A DNA stretch of 64,000 nucleotides from Salticus scenicus. Lineage: Eukaryota; Arthropoda; Arachnida; Araneae; Salticidae. Under the pieces are notes generated by a model. That model was not told the origin of the DNA. It did not search any database and saw nothing but the letters and a program-made list of their open reading frames with translations. The stretch covers positions 104,082,436-104,146,435 of the forward strand of contig OZ005662.1 of assembly GCA_963930645.1 (NCBI GenBank), read 5' to 3'. Positions 24,575 through 35,274 of this stretch are shown here, in pieces. Position numbers and translations under genes: made by a program. Within the stretch, counting starts at the first letter, position 1, and each line of letters opens with the position of its first letter.

Positions 24575-24935
24575 AAAAATAGAAATACAGTTAGACCGTT
24601 CAAAATTGGTACAGATAGGTTTTAAAGGCCTGAAAGTCGAATGAGGATATTTTTGAAAGTATAAAGTTATTAGGAGGGGCAGAAAGGGGCAGAGTATAAA
24701 AATACAGTTAGAACGTTCAAAATTGGTACAAAGAGGTTTTTGATATCTACAAATCGATTGCTTATATTTTCGAATTTGTAAAGTTATTAGGAAGACGGAA
24801 ATAGGTTGGCGGAGGAAAAAAAATAAAATGGGGTTAGGTCGTTCAAAATTGGTATAAAGAGGTTTGTGACACTTACAAATCGATAGCGGATATTTTCGAA
24901 TTTGTAAAGTTATTAGGAGGGGCGGGAAAGGGATC
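24575..24935 (+). repeat. About 120-bp tandem repeat, three copies
   Basis: The motif GTTAGACCGTTCAAAATTGG occurs at 24590, 24707 and 24833 (periods 117 and 126 bp), each followed by GGTACAAAGAGG-like, ATCGA/TCGAATG, ATATTTTCGAATTTG and AAGTTATTAGGAGG segments. A 159-codon minus-strand frame (24506-24985) spans the array because the unit is close to a multiple of three; it is treated as a by-product. Confidence 0.85.
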
Positions 24936-25074
24936 GATTTTGCTATAATTATGTTTAACAACAGGTAAATAATGATTTCATTCATTAAATTTAATCAGTT
25001 GTCAACAAAAGACAATGGAATGGCATTTGCATAAAATTTTGTGATGTATGGGAGAGCGTGTTGAATGGAACGCA

Positions 25075-26133
25075 GGATGAATGGGACAATAGCAAAATTT
25101 TTATGTTTTGCAAGCACCATAAACTTGACAATTTTTCTGATATTTGGCAATTCTGAGGTCATCTATCAAAAGCTGTTTCAGAATTGCGCTATCTATAGAA
25201 GGGCAGAAAAAAATAAAAGCGTCTTTTTCTGCTGCTAAAGTAAGTTTTTACTGATTCAATTAGGCAGTAGTTAAGAAATTAAATATTTGCTTAAAGTTAA
25301 TATAACTCTTATATGGTGAAAAGGCATAATCTTTTACTGTGTATATGATATTCAAGAATAATATTGACAATTGTTCCTTAAGTCCATTTCCAGTTTTATA
25401 TGATCATGTGGTAGTGGGGATGAATGGGACAGTTTGAATGGGGATGAATGGGACATTCCCCACTATGTGCTAATTTAAAATTGTACACAAGAATTATATT
25501 AAAATAAATCGTAAATAGATTTTCAATATTTTTATAACATGTAGTTCAATAGTTATAACACGGAATTATAAAAGTAGCGTGGATTTAGTGAAAAATAGAT
25601 TAAAATTACTTGCTCTGATTTTTGCTTATAAAAATTATGATTAAAAAAATTATACGTTAGAATATTCATGCAACTTAAATCAATAATATCAATAATTAAA
25701 AATAAATAAATAAATAAACTAATAATATTTTGATTAAAATCATAATTTCAATCAAGCTAATTAAATAAATCCTGGTCATTATTAATGTAATACAGAATAG
25801 AATACTCCTTTTTCCCGATCAATCGGAAACAAAAAAATATCTGGATAATTTGTACTCTATTATAATGATTTATATCCTTCTAGTGTGTTATTTATTTATT
25901 TATTTTTAGATAAGATCTTATTAGATTAAATTATCGAAGCCTAGAACATTAGGAACTGTGCGACCTAAAGGACTTTTGCCTTTTGATGTTAATTTGAGTC
26001 AATACATATGTTAATTTCAGTAACTTCATAGTGTGTAATAAAATAACATAAACCAATTTAACTTTAAAAATTTATTTACTTTCCATTTTGTTTTCTTTTC
26101 TTTGTTAACTCCAGTCCTGTCCCATTCATCCCC
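25075..26133. mobile_element. Possible element bounded by GGGGATGAATGGGAC repeats
   Basis: GGGGATGAATGGGAC occurs at 25416-25430 and 25440-25454, a shorter GGATGAATGGGAC at 25075-25087, and the exact inverted copy GTCCCATTCATCCCC at 26119-26133. An element of about 0.7 kb (25416-26133) with 15-bp inverted ends and an extra direct copy is the simplest reading. The ends abut AGT and AGG without a clear target duplication. It is non-coding. Confidence 0.45.
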
Positions 26134-26224
26134 ATAGGTGGGGTACAACTTACACGCAGATACACAAACCAAACGTTAAAAATCTGATTTTAGGATTCAG
26201 TTGATCTCTTGTCAAGTAAATACA

Positions 26225-26405
26225 CAGCTGCCAACATAATCCAGAGAATAGTTAGTACCGCCCCTTTTACCACACCACTAAATATTTAGAGTAATTTTTC
26301 TTCAAATGTATTTACGGTGAATTAAGAAGAAAAATTCTCTAAAAATATACTGATGTGGTAAAAAAGGTGGTACTTGCAGTCCTCTGGACTAGGTTGACAA
26401 CTCTG
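26225..26405. mobile_element. 181-bp hAT-like MITE
   Basis: Ends CAGCTGCCAACATAATCCAGAG and GGTTGACAACTCTG are inverted and lead to ACCGCCCC / GGTGGT inner arms. Flanks TAAATACA (26217-26224) and TAAATATA (26406-26413) form an 8-bp duplication with one mismatch. Block B copy 2 lacks this element; there the gypsy element lies in the same 8-bp target. Confidence 0.8.
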
Positions 26406-27100
26406 TAAATATAACAAAAACTGAATTTCAAATATTTGACCCAAGAATAATATTTTCTCAACCATATTTAGCTAAAAGGAAGTAAAAATGTCACAATTAG
26501 ATAAATTTAACTAAAATTTCACGAGTTGTTAAGATACCGTAATCTGAAAAATCATCCTTTTATAATAATTGTCATGAATTGTTATATTAAATGTATAACA
26601 TTTTGTAATTGGCAGTCAAATATATGTTGTTTTTAAAGAATTAAATAAAAAAAAAAACCTCTATTATTAGGTGTTTTTTCCATTAAGCCATATTGAAGTT
26701 TTATTAAATGATACATTTTCATCTTCATTATAATATTTATATTTTCCACATTCCTCTAGTCTTAAAAAAAAAAAAAAAAAAAAAAAAAGGACATTTTAAA
26801 AGAACCAAAGAACGTATCTTTCAGTAAAATGTAACTAGAATTTACAGGATGTTCAAACAATGCTGCGAAATTTTGCTACATTTTTATTCAATTCACCAAT
26901 AATCTTGAAAAGAAAATATTTGATAGATGATTAATTTTTGAACTGATTAGTCAACCATTGCACTTAAAGTTTAGTAATGGATACTGAATGAAAAAAAAAA
27001 AAAAAGCAAAATGTGGCAACACCGTGTTCAGTCAGTTTCATATTAAAAAATAACGGAAATGCAAACGATTGGCTAGGTTAAAAACGCTTTCATACTGTGC

Positions 27101-27299
27101 CATAGGATGCCAACATTTTAACTTATCCCGGAGTATTTTGAGCACCGCATTTCTGTCACATCAGTTAAATTTTAGGAATAATTTCTTCTTATTTTGTCGA
27201 CGTTACACATTGGAGAAGATTTTTCAGTAAATAAAGTGGTACGAAATAAAGGCGGGACTGAAAACGCTCCTTAATAAATTAAAATATTGGCATCTATGC
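27101..27299. mobile_element. hAT-like MITE in block B copy 1
   Basis: Ends CATAGGATGCCAACATTTT and AAAATATTGGCATCTATG. Flanks CTGTGC and CTTTGC are a 6-bp duplication with one mismatch. It is the orthologue of 41135-41360, so insertion predates the duplication of block B. Confidence 0.8.
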
Positions 27300-27384
27300 T
27301 TTGCATCATTTCAACTTCAGTATATTTTGCGTCCATGATAACAACATAATCTTGCTCAATAACAAAGAAATAAAACAGGAAAAA

Positions 27385-27413
27385 GTATATATCTATATCT
27401 ATATCTATCTATC

Positions 27414-27476
<63 letters not shown>
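27385..27476. repeat. (TA)n/(ATCT)n microsatellite
   Basis: About 90 bp of TA dinucleotides with ATCT interruptions at the left edge. The homologous point in block B copy 2 has only a few bases of this, so the tract expanded in copy 1. The 93-codon frame through it is not a gene. Confidence 0.95.
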
Positions 27477-27478
<2 letters not shown>

Positions 27479-28751
27479 TAATTAAAGAAAAATCGTACAA
27501 TAATTTGCTTTCGTATATACCTCACGTGGTGGTTACTTTTGTAGTATATTGTCCAAAAATAGCAATGCAACGAAAAATTTAATTTGTTGACTAATGTATT
27601 AAAAGCTTCAAAAAATCATCTTTAAAACATTATTTCTATACAGAAAGCACTAAAAATATTGAATAAACGTTATCCTGTATATCGTCTAAGCATGAGTCAC
27701 TCCTAAAGCTATTGAATAATATCATAAAAGTTTCGTGAATTTTTATGAATTTGTAAAATGTCTGCAAATTTATGGGACACCCTGTGTATACAATAAGTTA
27801 AATTTTATGTAATGCAAAAACATTTATATATGCTTAAATAATATCTATATCACAGACCGCAATGTACCAGAAAATTTTAAAGAATTTCTTTAGAAAAATC
27901 AGTTGCGTTCTACATAGTATTTGTGTTAAAAAATTTGCCATAATGAACATACGAAACTTAAAGTAATTTTTAGGCAATCTATAATCATTAAATGAAACTA
28001 GAGCACTTAAAGGAATACAGGTAGACTAACTGAGTAATAATTTATCTTAAACATCGTTAGAAATACTTATTCAGTTTCAGTAATTCACAATTATAACACT
28101 TAACGTATCTGAAAATTTATTCATGGCTCTGGAAATGATGCTAAACATACCATATTATACATTGAAAATATCTTTCTTTCTACATATGAATCATAAATAT
28201 GATTTTCATTATGGTTGGAGCCACACAAAATATTTAAACATTTTTAAAAAAATACATCTCAAACTAAAATCATTGCTTTGGAATTATTTTAAGTTTCCCT
28301 CTACAGAAATTGCTAAAAAGATATTTATCCCATTTTCAATACGGAACATGCCATCGTGAATATGAATAACATATATCAGTTTGAAGGATTTTTTAAAATA
28401 TTAACGTTCGCTAGAGCGTATAGAGTCAAACAGGTAGACAAATCAAAATTATAAACAATTTTTAACTTTGTTAAAAAGTGTTAATTACACATTATTAAAA
28501 ACCATTTCGTATTAATATAAAAGAAGGAGAAAGTGAGTTTGAATAAAATTTCTAATGAAACACCACTTTTATTTTCGACTGCATTTGAATCTACATTATT
28601 AAATTACCTTTAAAGTTAGAATAAGCTTTATACTTTTTGTAACTAATGCTATATTTAAAAACTTCTTTTATACGAAAATCTTATAATTTAAATTAAGTTT
28701 ACTTAAACTATAATATATTCCTGTTAATTTTCAAAAATAAAAAATAATGTA

Positions 28752-31178
28752 TAGTCGGTGGAAAAAAACGCAACACTCAACATAACTTCGTTGCTAATCG
28801 ATGTAGAAAAATGTAGTAGGTAGAATTCGACGGAGAATTGTGAGTAGTTTCAGAAAAAGAACTGAAATTTTGAATTGGGGATCACCTACATATTAAAACG
28901 CGCACCAACTTTGATTTTTTTCAATACTAATGCCCCATTTTTATTTTATATTTGAATTCCTGGGATCGCGACAACGCGAAAAAGTATATTGGTTGTATAT
29001 TTTACTTATTTTTTCACAGAGTTATAAACGTTCAAAGTTTGAAGGTGCTAATGTTAAATTCATATTTCAAACTTTTATTAATATCTTCACAAAAAATAAC
29101 AATAATAATATAATTTTTTTTACGACATACAGTGAAGAAACCGAAACATAATCCATCATTACTTTTGATTCTGAAAAATATTTTTAATTCTGAAAAATAT
29201 TAATAAATTCATATTCAAAAAAATTTTGAATTATAACCTCTATTAATTTTTACATAAAATGAATCCTAATGCTAAAAAATATGGGTGTGCAAATTTGCAG
29301 TTCATTCCAGTTGTTAGTTCTCGAAATATAAATAAATCTTTCTTTTGGAGTGGTTTAGGGGGCCGTCTCTTATAAAGTTTTGCATGAGATAACGAATCAA
29401 ATCTTAAAAAATAACAAAGAAAATTAAACAAAATATTTTTTTTTTTATTTACGGGTCAAATTATATAACAACAACGTCAAACGTAAAGAAATGAAACAAA
29501 AATGATAATTTTTAGATGTTGGTGTTAACATCAAGAATTCCTGTTTTCTAAAGAAGACAAGCCCCACCTTCATCGTTCTTCAAATCAAAACAATATAGAA
29601 AAGAAAAGTAAATGTGACATTGAGTATTCGTGTTAAACCCCTTATTTTATGTTGACAAAAATATGCACTAGTGGTATTTACTTCATCGATTAATTGGTGA
29701 TAAATTTTGAATCTTTTAAGCGAACACTAGAAGAAAAAAAAAATAACTAAATAGGCGGGGTTTACTGTTTTAAATAGAAAAATAGGTTTAATGTGAAATT
29801 GTCAAATATAAAAAACGAATGGAATTGGAATGCCAGACAGAATTGTAAAATCGTTTATTAACTACCGTCATAGTTAAAAAAGGCATAATCATTTCCTTCA
29901 TATACTGCTTTATTTTATTTTATTTATTTACTTATGCATTTATTTTGTACGGGGGAGGATTATTATTTTAAGGACACTTTAGTCTTTATAATTTTATTAA
30001 TATATTTTAAAAACATACTTTAATTTTTATAAATATATTTTAACAGTTTTTGCGACCGCGGGATTTTGTCTTTTTGACAGTAAGACTCGATTACGAGCGT
30101 TATACTATCAAAATAAATATTTCAGAACAAATTTTCTGTATTCACATTTATATTACAAATGGCTATACATTATAATTATATTATTTCTAATCAATATATT
30201 TCTATTCATAGTATATTTTATTGCAAAAATATGAACACCGGGTACACACTTAAGAAATAAGTAACATACAAATTATGAAAGAAACGCCCACTGACAGAGT
30301 TACAGATTTTCAAATGGCGGGAATCTACTTTAGCAGTCGCGAAAGGGTTAATAAAAAAATTATATTTTCATAGAAATTATAAAACGAATCGTAGAGTTCC
30401 AAAGAGTTCAACTGACCCAAAACTGGCAAGTGCGATTAAAATTGTTTAATATTTACTTCATGAACCCTTACAATAATTTATCCGAAAAGAATTAATTTAT
30501 GCGTTGTTGTATACATATATATCTATATTATTTCATTTCGTATATTATGTTACACGTAAGAAAATTTAAGCTTTATTGGTGAGCAGTACAGCCATAATAG
30601 ACATTTTTGCTTGAAAAACATTGCACTTTTTTTCAAAGAGTACTGTATGGACTAATTGCAAGTGTAATGTATTTAAACAGACCTAAAATTATCCAAAAAA
30701 GTACTGAAGTATATACAAATCTAAAAAATTAAATTCAGGATAATTAAGGAACTGGAAAAAGGAAACGTTTTATTAATTTTTATAATTAGTTTTTTCCTGA
30801 AAGATTTCCGGTAATTTTGTCTATTTGTTATAGGATCTTAATATTATTCTTCTACATTTACAAATAACCCCCTAACACCTTTTTGATTATAACTCTATAA
30901 ATACTAAAGATGAAGTATACAAACAGTATACTTTTACGCACTGCCAGACTCTCAAAAATTCGAAAATGAAGTTAAAATTGGGTGTTGCTATTGAAAAAAA
31001 TCAAAGTTGGCACTCATTTCAATATGTAGATGTCCCCCTAATTCAAAATTTGACGACATATTAAGAAAGTGCTTTTAATTTCCTGTTGAATTATGTCTAT
31101 TAGATGTTCCAGCGTCAATTAATAACGAAATTACAGCGGGTGTTGCGTTTTTTTTTTTTTTTTTTTTTTTCCCGACTG
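28752..31178. mobile_element. 2.43-kb non-autonomous TIR element with TA target
   Basis: The left end TAGTCGGTGGAAAAAAACGC and the right end (complement) CAGTCGGGAAAA...AACGCAACAC are inverted. Similarity continues inward for about 250 bp, including AATTGGGG, ATGTAGATG and TCAAAGTTGG segments. It is flanked by TA (28750-28751 and 31179-31180). It is absent from block B copy 2 near 42940. No transposase is visible. A TTAA MITE (30044-30347) is nested inside. Termini and TA target suggest Tc1/mariner-like mobilisation. Confidence 0.75.
30044..30347. mobile_element. 304-bp TTAA MITE (CACTTTCGCGACCGC family), copy 2
   Basis: The left end CAGTTTTTGCGACCGC is preceded by TTAA (30040-30043); the right end GCAGTCGCGAAAGGG is followed by TTAA (30348-30351). 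It shares the internal GTCTTTTTGACAGTAA and AAACGCCCACTGACAG segments with 20939-21174 and 32063-32398. It is piggyBac-like by target site and CCCTTT end. Confidence 0.85.
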
Positions 31179-31784
31179 TACACGAAACATCCCTTCATCA
31201 ATAAATCGTAAACCTACAATATAGTTCAAGAACAATAAATACTACATTCCAAAGTTATGATCTTCTGATTTTCTATCTGTTATCCTTCTAGAGATTTCAA
31301 GAGAATCTATGAGAAAACACAAACACATGAATTGTAACGACGTACTGTTGCGTCGTTAGAAATTTATTTCCATATGCTGAAAAGACATAGAAACCTAGAT
31401 GAATAAAAAAATTTCGTCGAATGTTATTTAGTTTTAAACTCTAAAAAAATGGATGTTGGAGAAGGATTGTTTTAACAAAAAGGATATTTTGTGAATAAAA
31501 AAAACTGTTTTTCATTAAGGAAAATAAAATATTTTGCATAAAATACAACAAATTACTATTCTGTTATTAGAAGATTTTTCCATATGCTGAAAACACTTAA
31601 GAGATCTAGATGAATAAAAAAATTTCGTCGAATATTATTTCGTTTTCTGGTTAAAAATTTTTTTAGATGAGTGAAGGATCACTATAAAAGCGCAGTTTTA
31701 AATTCTAAATATGTACACATAATATTCATTACGTGGCACATATATATTTAAGCGGTGAGGAACTAGTAATCATACTTTTCGTTT

Positions 31785-32342
31785 AATCCAAACACGCCAG
31801 CTTAAGATAACAGTCAACTAAATTTCGATAAACTCCACAGATCCCTGCCTTACGCGGACCTGTGTTTCTCGAATTGGCGAGTATTGAGAAGTAGAGGTAC
31901 AGAAAATTGTTGATAACTTTTTTTTTCAACAAATGAAATTAATCAGACATTACTGGTGTTGATATATTAAAATGTTTAATATTTAAAGAGTGTAATTATT
32001 TAACTATCTCACAAATCTTTTGAATTCTTCCTCTCCTTTCTCCGAACGAAGTTGAATTCAAACACTTTCGCTACCGCTGTCGTAGGTTCACGTCATTTGA
32101 AAATCTGTAACTTCTCCAGTGGGCGTTTCTTTTGCGATTAGTATGTTACTTATATCTCAAGAATATACCCAATATTCAAATTTGTACAATTAAATATAAT
32201 ATGGATACAAATTTTGTGATTAGGAAAACATAATTCTAATGTATATCTATTAATAACATAAATATGAATATAAAAAGTTTTGTTCCGAAACATTGTAACT
32301 TGGGAGAATTACGCCCACAGGCGGACCTTACTGTCAAAAAGA

Positions 32343-32384
<42 letters not shown>

Positions 32385-32435
32385 CGATCGCGAAAATGTT
32401 AATATAAATTTTATGAAATATTATTAATAACACAC
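31785..32435 (+). repeat. Repeat related to 18.85-19.15 kb
   Basis: Diverged copy of 18850-19150 with a TTAA MITE (32063-32398) inserted between GAACGAAGTTG and AAATTTTATGAAAT. The 18.85-kb copy gives the empty site. Confidence 0.7.
32063..32398. mobile_element. 336-bp TTAA MITE (CACTTTCGCGACCGC family), copy 3
   Basis: Ends CACTTTCGCTACCGC and GCGATCGCGAAAATG; the right flank is TTAA (32399-32402), and the left flank is decayed (TCAA). It contains a poly-A of about 38 bp (32342-32380) not present in the other copies. The minus-strand frame 32236-32472 translates this poly-T and is not a gene. Confidence 0.8.
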
Positions 32436-32630
32436 TATCATAAGGGGCCAAGTTTTTCGCGGAAGACTTCAAACCGGAAATAATTTATAGCTGTTTTCTG
32501 TAATATTTATCGTCGGACGAATAAATAATATGTTCCATTTAAAAATACTGGTATCAATTCTGATTTAGAAGTTTAAAAACTTCGCAGTTCTGCACTATAT
32601 ATATATATATAATTATATATTATGTATTAC

Positions 32631-34402
32631 CCAGGTAACACATGACGTTGTTATAGCGTTGCAAATAAGTCTGAACAGTGAAAAATTGGTTACGTTATTT
32701 TATGTCCGTTGAAAAATAGTTTTTATTTCGGAATATTCTCACTGAACAATTTCGAATATTTACTCAGTAATAAAGAAAACCTATAACAAACGTTGTTTTA
32801 TGGTTGTACTTTTTCTGTTATTTTTTCGACGTTTTAAAATAGGTATTTTATTAGTTTTTGTTTTCCTTTTTGATTCTAATAAAAAATATGTTTTTTCAAC
32901 GAATTAATAGGTGCTTTTTATAAGTCATTATTTCTGTCAAATGACGTTGAATACACGATTGTGAATTGGCGGGATGTGCGTGTTATAATATAATTTTCTT
33001 TAGAGTTTTAGAAGATATGGTGTGCTGCGAAAGAACTTCTAACATGATAAGAAGGGAAAGTTTCGGCAAATTATATTAACAAATATAGTAGAATGTTCTT
33101 TGGCTTTCGGAAACCGTAGCTAACGAAGGTGTTCATATTGTACGCTTTCTCCCTCCCGTTCTACATGCGAAATCGCCAAGTATATTGTGGCAAACCTTAA
33201 AAGCGTCTTACGATACGACGCGTCCCATTTTGAAAGTGAATGTGATGTGAAAGAAGATGAATATCGCTTTCCTGTTAAAATGGTACGAAAGTTTTCTGAC
33301 ATTTTGCGTAATTTCCAAACAACTTGCTAGCTGGTAAATTCCCTTAAAAGCTCAAAGTTATAATATTCTTTGGTTTTGGGAGTGTTTACCTGCTAGCATA
33401 ATATTAAAAATTACAGAGTTCTCGTCTAATTGTGGATGCTGTATTTATTTAAACAAGATTTTTCAAGTAATGAAGTGAGTGTTTCTTTTTACCTTCTTTA
33501 ATTTTATGTTTGAATTCTTGTCTTAAATTTTCAGGGGTCGATCTAAATTTGAATATTTAATACTCTTTTTTAAAACTGTACTTTTGTAAGATTTAATTTT
33601 TTTCATATTTACTGAAAAAATAATCTATATATAATGTTATTTAACATGCACTAAAGTTTTATACAGCTTCTCAGAATAAAGGTTTTATATACAGAATTTG
33701 CAGCAATTTTAATTAACTGATGTTGAGATGTCATGTAAAAATCTCTGAAAATGAGTAATGAGAGCATCACCTGCCGGCTAATACACACTCTTAACTAATT
33801 CAGCATTTGTTTTTATATTGGTTGTCTCACATATTATATTTTGTGCAGTTGTATGTGCTATGAAATTTAGCTTTCCTCGAAAAACGGAAGTTGAAAATTT
33901 TTACGAATCTAATATTTTCGTATATTGAGTATTAAAAATGTAATAAAATTAGTAATAAAAAAAAGTCTAAAAATTAAGTAAAAAAGAATGTTCCTTTTTT
34001 TTTTTTTAACTTTTTCTTTTTAAAATTGTTAGCAATATTTTAGAAACAAAAATTCAATGGATATATGGAGATAGCTATTTTTCTTGGATTTCAACGTTTA
34101 TAAGACATAAGAAAAGCCATTGAAAACTAATATAAAAAGCACGACAGTATTGCGATTCTGAACAACCATTTTACAACTTTTTTTTTTTAGGTTATAAAAA
34201 AAAACGACAGTATTGCGTTTTCGTACAACCCTTTTACAACGATTTTTTTTACGTTGTAAAATGTATTAAAACAACCGTTGAAAGATGAGGAAATCAACGA
34301 GACATATTTTCAGATTATTAACGTTACGGAAAAACGATAATTCAACGGAATGCATTGCCGTTTGTTCAACGTTGAAAATACCATACTGTGCTACCTGGGT
34401 AT
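32631..34402. mobile_element. 1.77-kb TIR element, ACCCAGGTA ends
   Basis: The left end ACCCAGGTAACACA and the right end TGTGCTACCTGGGT are inverted. Both subterminal regions are rich in CAACG/CGTTG motifs (for example ACGTTGTTATAGCGTTG on the left, GTTCAACGTTGAAA on the right), and a 60-bp direct repeat (CGACAGTATTGCG) lies at 34142-34260. The middle (33120-33335) is GC-richer and open on both strands, but no transposase is recognised. No clear target duplication is seen. A related start, CCCCAGTAGCACAAC, is at 53696. Confidence 0.7.
33123..33332 (+). other. GC-richer open stretch, possible coding relic
   Basis: On the plus strand the frame is open from a TAA near 33120 to the TAG near 33330 and includes KSVLRYDASHFESE and VKEDEYRFPVKMV, a composition more protein-like than nearby frames. 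A 60-codon minus-strand frame (33120-33302) overlaps it. I do not recognise either. It lies inside the 1.77-kb TIR element, so it may be a captured exon or a transposase fragment. Confidence 0.25.
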
Positions 34403-34449
34403 ATAATAATTTAAGGAAAAAATTAACATCGTAATTAATTTTCGTTTGG

Positions 34450-34680
34450 ATCATTTAAACCCCGTAAAGTTGCTAATATATCCCCAATTTTTGATAGCGG
34501 GTATTTGTCATCCTTTAAAAATTTATCTACCGTGACCTTTAAAATCGCCGCACAAACGAGTTTTTCCATGAGGTTTTACTACTGGAATAATAGGTGTTGT
34601 CCATTTACTAGAACTAACCCATTTTATTATCCCTTCATTTTCTAATCTTTCTAATTCTTTATTTACTATAATGTATACTA
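34450..34680 (-). pseudogene. Ty3/gypsy reverse transcriptase fragment, antisense
   Basis: On the minus strand the sequence encodes ELERLENEGIIKWV, SSKWTTPIIPVVKP and TRLCGDFK, the characteristic start of Ty3/gypsy reverse transcriptase (EL.RL...GII, S.W..PIV.V.K, R.C.DF). One base added near 34535 shifts the frame, after which VTVDKFLKDDKYPLSKIGD follows, the next conserved stretch. The fragment is about 75 codons long. It is unrelated in orientation and sequence to the gypsy element that starts 190 bp downstream, so it is a separate, older insertion. Confidence 0.75.
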
Positions 34681-34871
34681 TAATGTATACTATAGCAACC
34701 ATACATGATACAGATGTAAATGCAGAGTTTAGATTCTTGTTACTATTTGCTCTTAAGACATGCTGATAACACACACACACACACATTTAGACATCTCACA
34801 CGCAGATACACAAATCAAACGTTAAAAAATCTGATTTTTTGGATTCAGTTGATCTCATATCGTGTAAATAA

Positions 34872-35237
34872 TGCCACAAAATCAGCTTTCTTTACAACCG
34901 CCGTGGCGTAGAGGTATGCCCTTCGACTGTCACCCAGACGGCCTCAGTTCGATTCCAGCCGGAGGCAAGTAAATTTAAAGACTCTAAAAATTATTTCTAG
35001 ATTCTTATAATTATCTTACCATATTTAATTTCCTATTCAAGCAGTTTTTAGAATATTCTAATTTATGTTAATCATGTATTCTGGAATATTCGAATATTGT
35101 ATATAGGCGACTTGTTCCTCAGTTTCAGCATGTTCTCAGCCGAGTGTAGCTGTGTTACAAGTTTGTGCTACTAATAAACTACATTTTTTACTTAATTTCG
35201 AGTGCTCACTTTGACACTTCACGACATCTGTGTGACA
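34872..35237 (+). repeat. 5' LTR with tRNA-like Pol III boxes
   Basis: Begins TGCCACAAAATCAG and ends TGTGACA (TG...CA). A TATA-like GTATATA at about 35099, an AATAAA at 35173-35178 and GTTACAAGTTTGTG give a normal Pol II LTR plan. Unusually, the first 90 bp hold an A-box match TGGCGTAGAGG (34904-34914) and a B-box match AGTTCGATTCC (34946-34956), with CTGTCAC, the anticodon-loop sequence of tRNA-Asp(GUC), between them. Confidence 0.9.
34904..34956 (+). promoter_or_regulatory. Internal Pol III promoter-like A and B boxes in LTR
   Basis: TGGCGTAGAGG matches the A-box consensus and AGTTCGATTCC differs from the B-box consensus at one position, with 31 nt between them. Both boxes are unchanged in the 3' LTR (40126-40136 and 40168-40178) although neighbouring bases have diverged. 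Whether they are active is unknown. Confidence 0.5.
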
Positions 35238-35274
35238 TTTTGCTGAAGACGCCGGGTATATAAACCTTGCAAAC

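Larger units (their letters stand above)
26146..31510 (+). repeat. Dispersed repeat block B, copy 1
   Basis: The block aligns with 34796-43300 in order: ACACGCAGATACACAAA, TTTTCTCAACCATATTT, GTTTTTTC...AAGCCA, the MITE at 27101 versus 41135, TAATATC..ATA..ACAGAC, TATGAGAAAACACAAACAC and ATTTCCATATGCTGAA. Without insertions, both copies are about 2.8-2.9 kb. Copy 1 carries a hAT MITE (26225-26405), a long (TA)n and a 2.43-kb TIR element (28752-31178). Neither copy shows coding sequence. Identity by eye is roughly 80-90 percent. Confidence 0.8.

Noticed and set aside
24506..24985. 159-codon minus-strand open frame as a gene
   Set aside because: It is built from a three-copy tandem repeat and resembles no known domain.
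27301..27582. 93-codon frame
   Set aside because: Mostly a (TA)n microsatellite translated as Tyr-Ile repeats.
32236..32472. 78-codon minus-strand frame
   Set aside because: Its centre is poly-Phe from a poly-A tract inside a MITE.
34899..34970. A functional tRNA-Asp gene in the gypsy LTR
   Set aside because: A and B boxes and CTGTCAC are present, but the T-stem and acceptor stem do not pair; only a tRNA-like module is supported.
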